Of a stretch of 6,123 nucleotides of DNA, positions 1-5,237 are shown one piece after another. Position numbers and translations under genes: made by a program. Below the pieces are notes generated by a model, which worked only from the letters and a program-made list of their open reading frames with translations, did not search any database and was not told the DNA's origin. The stretch spans positions 1 through 6,123 of the forward strand of contig DALTWR010000062.1 of NCBI GenBank assembly GCA_029986975.1, read 5' to 3'. This stretch comes from Methanocorpusculum sp. GTDB taxonomy: Archaea > Halobacteriota > Methanomicrobia > Methanomicrobiales > Methanocorpusculaceae. The stretch's first letter is position 1. Each line of letters begins with the position of its first letter.

Positions 1-173
1 GCAGGTATGTGCTTCCCACCTTAAACGTGTTCTATTCTTGTTTTGATGAGTTGTTGTAACTATTCAGCTCTCTTATCTGAAATATTGACGATTAATCTCT
101 TCACTGGGAATTGACCAACTAACCAAACCAACCTCCATAAAACAAGATAGGGCAGAATAATTACATTCCCGCC
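1..173. other. Non-coding flank downstream of the flavoprotein gene
   Basis: No convincing gene is seen on either strand. The longest ATG-started frame noticed on the minus strand is about 20 codons and resembles nothing known. Read on the minus strand, the stretch just after the flavoprotein stop contains T-rich patches (complement of about 120-165) that could help archaeal transcription end, but there is no strong hairpin plus U-tract. No tRNA, repeat array or recognisable promoter was found. The region is cut by the window edge, so it may hold the start of a neighbour's regulatory region. Confidence 0.5.
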
Positions 174-1307
174 TTATTTAACCCCGGTAACCATCCTCAT
201 CAGCCCCTTAACTCCCGTCCATCCGAGTGAGAGAATTTCAGGACGCTTAATGAGCTGCTTAAAGAGAAGCGACGGCTTATCCATATCGCCGCACTCTGAA
301 ATAATTTTGATAATTTCCGGCGTGTTAAGGATTCCAAGAATCTTATCCACATCTTCTTTGGTAAGTGATCTGCGGAACTTTAAAAACTGCATTCCGACAT
401 CTAACTCGCGTCCAAAATCATCTCTGCAGCGTTTTTCATACGCTGATGTATCTCCTGTTTCCAGAGCTTTAAGGGCGGTCTCTGCTGCATGGTGAGCAGA
501 GCGGATTCCTGTATATATGCCGCCGCCTGAGGTTGGTTTTGGAAATCCCGCGGCATCTCCTGCAAGCATCCATGAGGGTCCGCAGATTTTTTCGCGGATT
601 CCAATGGGAATGGTTCCTGTTACGAAGTGGAACGTTGATTCTGAAAACCGTTTTTTAAATGCGGCGAAGAGTTCCGGCACTTGTTTTGTGCCGCAGAGTC
701 CTATACGTGATACGGTATCTGTTACCGGTATTGCCCAGGCAAAAAAGTCAGGCTCGGCGTTCGGATAGAGTTCAACCTGCGGCGTGTCGATTGCATACGG
801 GACTTCCGCCTGAATTCCTGCGTACATATATTTAGACGGCGCAACACCAAACGAGCGGGCTGTGATACTTCGCGGTCCGTCTGCTGCGATTAAAATCCGG
901 TAAGGGATTTCTTTTCCGTCAGCTGTGCGGATGATTTTTTTATCTTCATTGACACCTGTCACACAGGTTTTTACTGCGAAATCAGCGCCCGCATCTGCGG
1001 CGCGTGCGGCTGTTTCTGCATCGAGAGCTGTCCGGTCAACGACATACGCCTTCGTACATCCGGCATCAAAAGAAAGCGGCTCGCCGTTTTCCGGATATAT
1101 CTTCGCACCCGAAACCGTCCGGTAAACTGATTTCATGCTTACCTCGCACGCCGCAAACGCGGCGTTTGAGAGAAGTCCTGCACACTGCATGGGATGCCCT
1201 ATGGTTGGATGCTCTTCGATTACTAAAACAGAGAGACCTTTTTCTGCGCAGAGGCGTGCTGCGGTGTTTCCAACAGGACCTGCTCCCACAACGACTGTAT
1301 CATACAT
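174..1307 (-). CDS. Geranylgeranyl-reductase-family FAD-dependent oxidoreductase
   Basis: A 377-residue flavoprotein of the geranylgeranyl reductase (GGR) family. Archaeal members saturate the double bonds of the geranylgeranyl chains of membrane lipids, but the family also includes enzymes of unknown substrate. Seen directly: an N-terminal Rossmann dinucleotide-binding motif VVGAGPVGNTA (residues 6-16); Glu31 after strand two, expected to hold the FAD ribose; QCAGLLS (41-47), matching the family's conserved cysteine region; VDRTALD (90-96); the second FAD motif AADGPRS (141-147); FxWxIP (189-194), a variant of the family's Y/FxWxFPK substrate motif with Ile for Phe and Val for Lys; and GDAAGFPKPTSGGG (250-263). 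It is somewhat shorter than many characterised GGRs (about 390-450 residues) and seems trimmed at the C-terminus. The ATG overlaps the upstream gene's stop by one base (TGATG), so the two are probably translationally coupled. The family is clear; the lipid substrate is not. Confidence 0.9.
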   Translation of the reverse strand: MYDTVVVGAGPVGNTAARLCAEKGLSVLVIEEHPTIGHPMQCAGLLSNAAFAACEVSMKSVYRTVSGAKIYPENGEPLSFDAGCTKAYVVDRTALDAETAARAADAGADFAVKTCVTGVNEDKKIIRTADGKEIPYRILIAADGPRSITARSFGVAPSKYMYAGIQAEVPYAIDTPQVELYPNAEPDFFAWAIPVTDTVSRIGLCGTKQVPELFAAFKKRFSESTFHFVTGTIPIGIREKICGPSWMLAGDAAGFPKPTSGGGIYTGIRSAHHAAETALKALETGDTSAYEKRCRDDFGRELDVGMQFLKFRRSLTKEDVDKILGILNTPEIIKIISECGDMDKPSLLFKQLIKRPEILSLGWTGVKGLMRMVTGVK

Positions 1308-2734
1308 CAGAATACCCCATCCTGCTCAAAACTTCTGCCGAACCGCAAGGAAAGCTCTGCCTTGTAGAGTTCTTTTCCTAAATATGCTGCATGGTCAAGA
1401 AGGGAAACCCCGCCTTCAGCAAGAATTGAGGCAAACACTTCTTCTGCGGTGTCTCCTCTGATAGCATGACCGTTTCTGACGGCAACGATTTTGCCGTTTT
1501 CAAGTCCGATGCGGAAGTTTCCGCACGGGTCGAAGGAGAGATTTTCTCTGAGGGGTTCTGCATCGCGGATGTCTTCGTAGGACAATGCCGGCTCAACTCT
1601 TTTTCGTTTTTCTTTGATGACAAAAACATCGCAGCCGGTGTCTTTCGGATACGGCCGTCCGGAGGAGGTCTGCATCAGATTTACGGCTCTGCGCATCTCT
1701 GACACCGCACCTTTTGTTTTATCCGAGTGTTCCGAGATGAGAACCGCAGCACAGCCGCATTCAGCAGCAGAGGCGGCTAATATGGCACATATTCCGGGGC
1801 TGTCTGCATCGATTAGTTCTGTGGTATTTACGCATCCCATAATCTTCGGGATACCGGCGTCGGGTAAGAATCCTGCAAGGGATTCTGTCATGCCGGATAA
1901 GGGAGGCTGAAGCAGAGGGTCTGCGAAGATGCGGGAAAGTCCTGCATCTTTTGCAGCGGATATAGTATCTTCTAACGAGTGTTTTCCGCGGGGGATGAGA
2001 ACTGCAGCACATCCCGCCTCTTTTACGGCGTCTGCGAGTTCCGGTATTGTATCTGCGGTGAGCGAGAAGATGAGGTCTGCTCTGAAAAGCGATGCCTTGA
2101 TTAACGCAGGGTTAAGCGTATCTACGGATAAGATGCAGGGCAGATCTTCAAGCTCTTTAAAGCAGCGGATGACATCTTCTTCTGCCGCATCGAATCCGAA
2201 TCCGAGGTCAATCCCGTCTGCGCCGTGTACAAGTGCCGCCTCGGCGGTTTTCCGAAGCGAGGTGTTTCTCTGCGCATCCATGATTTCAGAGATGACTTTT
2301 ATGCGGGAGTTTCCGCCGAGTTTTATTCCCCGTATTGTGCAGCAGGCATCAGCCGCATCTTCTAACTTCTGCAGACGTTCTTCTGCCTGTTTCTTTTTTT
2401 CCGCGTCTAAAAGTACGTCTGCTGCCAGTGTCTTTGACAGTTTTCCTGCGGTAATGAGGGAAAAGCACATCTTAATATCTGCTGCATGGCGTGTTCCGCG
2501 GAAGACGGGGATTCCTGTCTCTTTTTCTACGCCGGAAAAGTCCGCAGTGCACATGCCGGACACAATAGCCGAGTCTGCCGGACACTCCCGCAGAACTTTG
2601 GTGAGCTTTGCAGGTGTTAGAAACGAGGCAACCTCGCCGGTTACAACAACCTCAGCGGTAAACCCTTCTGCTTTTGTAAGAGAGTTTTTCAGAATCTCCG
2701 CACTCTGTGACCCGGTCAGGAAAAGGACATGCAT
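1307..2734 (-). CDS. Dihydropteroate-synthase-like protein (MJ0107/TIGR00284 type)
   Basis: A 475-residue cytoplasmic protein of the archaeal DHPS-related family, proposed to act in tetrahydromethanopterin or folate-type pterin synthesis. It has three parts. Residues 1-130 form an alpha/beta N-terminal domain ending in a charged helix. Residues about 140-360 form a pterin-binding TIM barrel with GADGIDLGFG (171-180), SVDTLNP (203-209), ADPLLQPP (271-278) and NTTELIDADSPG (303-314), the last being typical of this family. Residues about 368-475 form a small domain ending in LLDHAAYLGKELYKAELSL and a final QDG; this resembles the DUF4346-type module found in other archaeal C1-metabolism proteins (from memory, moderate confidence). 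The bacterial DHPS motifs NxTPDSF and RxHD are not visible, so the classical condensation reaction is not assured. The ATG at 2734 is the only reasonable start: the next in-frame Met is residue 61. It is the first gene of the operon with the flavoprotein. Confidence 0.87.
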   Translation of the reverse strand: MHVLFLTGSQSAEILKNSLTKAEGFTAEVVVTGEVASFLTPAKLTKVLRECPADSAIVSGMCTADFSGVEKETGIPVFRGTRHAADIKMCFSLITAGKLSKTLAADVLLDAEKKKQAEERLQKLEDAADACCTIRGIKLGGNSRIKVISEIMDAQRNTSLRKTAEAALVHGADGIDLGFGFDAAEEDVIRCFKELEDLPCILSVDTLNPALIKASLFRADLIFSLTADTIPELADAVKEAGCAAVLIPRGKHSLEDTISAAKDAGLSRIFADPLLQPPLSGMTESLAGFLPDAGIPKIMGCVNTTELIDADSPGICAILAASAAECGCAAVLISEHSDKTKGAVSEMRRAVNLMQTSSGRPYPKDTGCDVFVIKEKRKRVEPALSYEDIRDAEPLRENLSFDPCGNFRIGLENGKIVAVRNGHAIRGDTAEEVFASILAEGGVSLLDHAAYLGKELYKAELSLRFGRSFEQDGVF

Positions 2735-2781
2735 ACTACTTATATAATAGTCTTCAAAACAAATTAGTATTATCGAAACCT
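2735..2781. promoter_or_regulatory. Divergent intergenic promoter region
   Basis: These 47 bases separate the divergent DHPS-like and PHP genes and must hold both start signals. TTATATAA at 2740-2747 is a good archaeal TATA box. Counting about 25-30 bases downstream puts transcription of the PHP gene near 2770, giving a leader of about a dozen bases before the ATG at 2782. The box lies only five bases from the DHPS-like ATG, so it is too close to serve that gene. On the minus strand a weaker ATAATA (complement of 2768-2773) is about 35 bases before that ATG and is a plausible TATA element. Neither gene has a clear Shine-Dalgarno site, which fits short-leader or near-leaderless mRNAs. Confidence 0.6.
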
Positions 2782-3471
2782 ATGCCGAAACTTCTCTGCG
2801 ACTTACATATTCATACATCTGCCTCTCCCGACGGACACTGTTCAGTTGATGCGGTTTTAGCCGCTGCAGCAGAGCGCGGTCTTGATGCGGTTGCCATAAC
2901 CGACCATGACAGTACAGCTGCTGCAAAAGGTGCTGTGTCCCGCACGGATTCAGCCGTCATTGTTATTCCGGGGATTGAAGTCTCCACCCGCGACGGTCAT
3001 GTGCTGATTTTAGGAACCACAAAGGAGTATGAGAGAGGTAAACCGGCAGAGGAAACTATTTCCGAGGCGAAGGCAGACGGATGCCTTGTTATCATTCCGC
3101 ATCCGTATCATAAATTCCGTCATGCCGTGGGTCTTGCAAACCCGGCAGCGCTTTCCCTCGCTGACGCCCTTGAGGCGTACAACAGCCGCTACTATACGAA
3201 GCGGTCAAATGAGAATGCAGCAAAGACCGCACGAATGCTTGGAAAACCTATTACTGCGGGCTCTGATGCACACGAGTGTACGTTTGTCGGGTACGGAAGA
3301 AATATTATTGAAGCGGATGAAAAAAGTGCTGAGGGAATTCTTTCTGCCATTCGTGCGGGGCGTATTTCTGCGGAATGTATTCAGACGCCGCCTTCGGTCT
3401 ATACAAAAGAATCATACCATAATGTTATGCGCAAAATAAAGCGTTTCTTACACATCGGAAGAGAAAAATGA
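2782..3471 (+). CDS. PHP-domain metal-dependent phosphoesterase
   Basis: A 229-residue cytoplasmic protein of the PHP superfamily (COG0613-like, related to TrpH/YciV). Members use a cluster of metal ions to hydrolyse phosphoesters such as nucleoside bisphosphates or short RNA ends. The metal ligands are all visible: DLHIHT (H9, H11), PDG (D17), ITDHDS (H42), GIEVST (E66), IIPHPYH (H107) and GSDAH (D162, H164). The protein therefore looks catalytically intact. The domain fills almost the whole length, with a short basic C-terminal helix (about 213-229). The start at 2782 is chosen because it places the HxH motif close to the N-terminus as in relatives and sits about 35 bases after the TATA box. 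An in-frame ATG at 2707 lies inside the divergent gene and upstream of that box. The stop overlaps the truA start (ATGA, 3468-3471). The exact substrate cannot be read from sequence. Confidence 0.92.
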   Translation: MPKLLCDLHIHTSASPDGHCSVDAVLAAAAERGLDAVAITDHDSTAAAKGAVSRTDSAVIVIPGIEVSTRDGHVLILGTTKEYERGKPAEETISEAKADGCLVIIPHPYHKFRHAVGLANPAALSLADALEAYNSRYYTKRSNENAAKTARMLGKPITAGSDAHECTFVGYGRNIIEADEKSAEGILSAIRAGRISAECIQTPPSVYTKESYHNVMRKIKRFLHIGREK

Positions 3472-4319
3472 AGCTGGCACTTCTTGTTGGGTATGACGGG
3501 AGGAACTTTTCCGGTTCACAGTATCAGCCGGATGTAAGAACGGTCGAAGGGGAGTTCATTAAGGCAGGGATCTCCTGCGGGGCCTGGTCTGATGCAAAAA
3601 GTGCGTCATTTCGGACTGCGGGCAGAACTGACAAAGGTGTTTCTGTCCGCCGCCAGCTTATTTCGGTGACGACTGATGTTCCGGAACGCTTTTGTGAGGC
3701 GATTAATTTTCATCTGCCGCCTGATATCTGGTGTTCCGGCTTTACTGAGGCGGATGATGAGTTTTATCCGCGGTATGCTGCAGAGAGCCGCACCTACCGC
3801 TATTATTTCCCGTTTCCGCTTGACATAGAGCGGATGAATGAGACAGCTTCGGTGTTTGTGGGGACGAAGGATTTTTCAGGTTTTTCCCGTATGGAGAAAG
3901 GACGCGACCCAATCCGCACGGTTATCCGTGCCGAGGTGTTTGAGGAAGGCGGTCTTCCGGTCTTTGAGGTGTGTGCGAAGAGTTTTCTCTGGAATATGGT
4001 TCGCGGTATGGCGGGTTTTCTGATTCCTGTCGGAATGGGGATGGCAGGTCCGGCGGATGCTGAGGCACAGATTGAACGCCATATCTGGCGTGTGCATCCG
4101 GCAGCAGCAGAAGGGCTTGTTTTGTGGGATTTTGCATGCGGTCTTTCTTTTACGCCGATGCGTCAGCGTGACGAAGTCTCGCGTCAGCTGTTTTCTGCGG
4201 CAGAGAAGTCACGGCAGGAGGCACTTGTCTCTGAAGCTTTGTTGGGATGTCGGAGAGAGGAGTTGTTTTCGGATGCGGTTTTCAGGAATTATGGTTCGCT
4301 TTTGAAGAAGCGGGGGTAA
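3468..4319 (+). CDS. truA: tRNA pseudouridine synthase A
   Basis: A 283-residue enzyme that converts uridine to pseudouridine in the anticodon arm of tRNAs (positions 38-40 in studied relatives). Seen directly: LLVGYDGRNFSGSQYQP near the N-terminus (5-21), the usual TruA opening; the catalytic motif AGRTDKGVSV with nucleophile Asp55; the tyrosine strand SRTYRYYFPF (107-116); DFSGFS (135-140); and KSFLWNMVRGMAGFL (171-185), the conserved C-terminal active-site motif. Length fits archaeal TruA. The ATG overlaps the PHP stop by four bases (ATGA), and GGAAGAG some six bases upstream may act as a weak ribosome-binding site. The last 38 bases (4282-4319) also encode, on the other strand, the end of the cobQ-like gene. 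The C-terminal 45 residues or so are charged and less family-like. I am confident in the assignment. Confidence 0.96.
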   Translation: MKLALLVGYDGRNFSGSQYQPDVRTVEGEFIKAGISCGAWSDAKSASFRTAGRTDKGVSVRRQLISVTTDVPERFCEAINFHLPPDIWCSGFTEADDEFYPRYAAESRTYRYYFPFPLDIERMNETASVFVGTKDFSGFSRMEKGRDPIRTVIRAEVFEEGGLPVFEVCAKSFLWNMVRGMAGFLIPVGMGMAGPADAEAQIERHIWRVHPAAAEGLVLWDFACGLSFTPMRQRDEVSRQLFSAAEKSRQEALVSEALLGCRREELFSDAVFRNYGSLLKKRG

Positions 4320-5202
4320 GTTCCTGAGAGAAGGTGCGGGAATCAGTACAGCTGAGCTGTGATTGCTTGAATGAGCAGGAAACTCCGGCAATCTTAAACA
4401 CCGTATCCATATCCACATATGCGGCAAGATGTGCTGCCAGTTTATTATACTCAGCATCGCGTTCTTCTTTTGTTTCTGCAGTATGTTCAGCGTGTTCAGA
4501 TAAGGAGTCTTCTTCCGGGAGATGCAGTTCGAGGTAAGGTACGATACCAAGAACAGGAACGCCGGTCAATTTTTCAAGGATTGTTTTTCCCTCCGCAAAC
4601 AGCGCAGCGTTCCCGCGGAATTTGTTGATAATAATACCTTTCACATTTTTCCGGATATCTTCCGGCAGAAGTGCAACAGTCCCGTAAACCTGTGCAAAAA
4701 CACCTCCTCGTTCTATGTCAGCTACAAGAATTATTGGAAGCTGCAGTTCTCTTGCGAGAAGAACATTGGCAATGTCTTTATCATACAGATTGACTTCTGC
4801 AGCACTGCCTGCCCCTTCGATGATGATAAACTCGTTCTCCATTTCAAGACGGCGGTATGCTTCCAGTGCTTTTCCGAGGAAAAAACCGGTTTTGTCATAA
4901 TACGTTCCGGCTTCTTCTTTTGCATAGGTTTCTCCGAAAAGATAGACCTCAATATTTGCACACCCTAACGGGCGCAGCAAAACCGGATTCATGTACTCAG
5001 TCGGGTTCTGCCGTGCGGCTTCTGCCTGATATATCTGGGCTGCTGCAATACATTTGCCGTTTATCATTCCGGCATTGAGACTCATATTCTGTGACTTAAA
5101 TGGTGCAGTGCGGAGTCCTTTGTCTGAGAATATACGGCAGAGTCCGGTTACTATGGTCGTTTTTCCTGCGTTTGAGGATGTGCCGGGAATCATTAATGAC
5201 AT
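4282..5202 (-). CDS. cobQ: Cobyric acid synthase-like protein lacking its glutaminase domain
   Basis: A 306-residue protein matching the ATP-dependent half of CobQ/CbiP, which amidates four side chains of adenosylcobyrinic acid a,c-diamide. Seen: P-loop GTSSNAGKT (7-15), PFKSQNMSLN (34-43), MNPVLLRP (71-78), IIIEGAGSAAEVNLY (126-140), LVADIERGGVFAQVYGT (159-175), INKFRG (192-197) and PEEDSL (229-234). A normal CobQ is about 480-500 residues and continues with PRISNFTDF and a class I glutamine amidotransferase domain carrying a GxCGG cysteine. Here a charged linker of about 15 residues (235-249) leads straight to a helix, YNKLAAHLAAYVDMDTVFKI (252-271), that resembles the extreme C-terminus of full-length archaeal CobQ. 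A Ser-rich tail (274-306) then overlaps truA. The KPxGDxxSQ motif reads RPLGCANIE (77-85). No Shine-Dalgarno site is clear before the ATG; Met4 is an alternative start. It follows the binding-protein gene by 35 bases. It could be ammonia-dependent, need a separate glutaminase, or be decaying. Confidence 0.85.
   Translation of the reverse strand: MSLMIPGTSSNAGKTTIVTGLCRIFSDKGLRTAPFKSQNMSLNAGMINGKCIAAAQIYQAEAARQNPTEYMNPVLLRPLGCANIEVYLFGETYAKEEAGTYYDKTGFFLGKALEAYRRLEMENEFIIIEGAGSAAEVNLYDKDIANVLLARELQLPIILVADIERGGVFAQVYGTVALLPEDIRKNVKGIIINKFRGNAALFAEGKTILEKLTGVPVLGIVPYLELHLPEEDSLSEHAEHTAETKEERDAEYNKLAAHLAAYVDMDTVFKIAGVSCSFKQSQLSCTDSRTFSQELTPASSKANHNS
4348..4360. repeat. Short inverted repeat at the convergent gene ends
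   Basis: ACAGCTGAGCTGT is a near-perfect palindrome (five-base stem with a TGA loop, or six-base arms around one G). It lies 28 bases after the truA stop and within the Ser-rich tail of the cobQ-like gene. It could form a small hairpin in either transcript, but it has no following T-tract, so a terminator role is only a possibility. Confidence 0.25.
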
Positions 5203-5210
5203 GGTGCTGC

Positions 5211-5220
5211 TTTTTTTTTT
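5211..5220. repeat. Ten-base T homopolymer (A10 on the coding strand)
   Basis: The 35-base gap between the binding-protein stop and the cobQ-like start is purine-rich on the coding strand and contains A10 just eight bases before the ATG at 5202. It holds no TATA box or clear Shine-Dalgarno site, so the two genes are probably co-transcribed. Homopolymers of this length can vary by slippage, but since it is intergenic any change would affect spacing and not the reading frame. Confidence 0.6.
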
Positions 5221-5237
5221 CTGTGTGTTTTTCTTTG

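Noticed and set aside
1..173. Possible small gene, tRNA or repeat array at the left edge
   Set aside because: No cloverleaf, no spaced repeats and only a frame of about 20 codons were seen.
1929..2747. A 272-residue open frame on the plus strand opposite the DHPS-like gene
   Set aside because: Its translation is Ser/Ala-rich with no family pattern, and the opposite strand encodes a well-recognised protein over the whole length. It is an antisense shadow.
2707..2781. Longer start for the PHP protein at the ATG at 2707
   Set aside because: It would add 25 non-family residues, begin inside the divergent gene and precede the TATA box at 2740-2747. The ATG at 2782 places the DLHIHT motif normally.
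4209..4550. A 113-residue minus-strand frame, considered as a possible frameshifted remnant of the missing CobQ glutaminase domain
   Set aside because: It shows no GxCGG cysteine motif or other glutaminase pattern and overlaps both truA and the CobQ tail in a different frame. Nothing supports a frameshift remnant.
5203..5237. T10 run read as a plus-strand transcription terminator
   Set aside because: No plus-strand gene ends nearby: the closest, truA, ends at 4319. On the strand actually transcribed the run is A10, which does not terminate.
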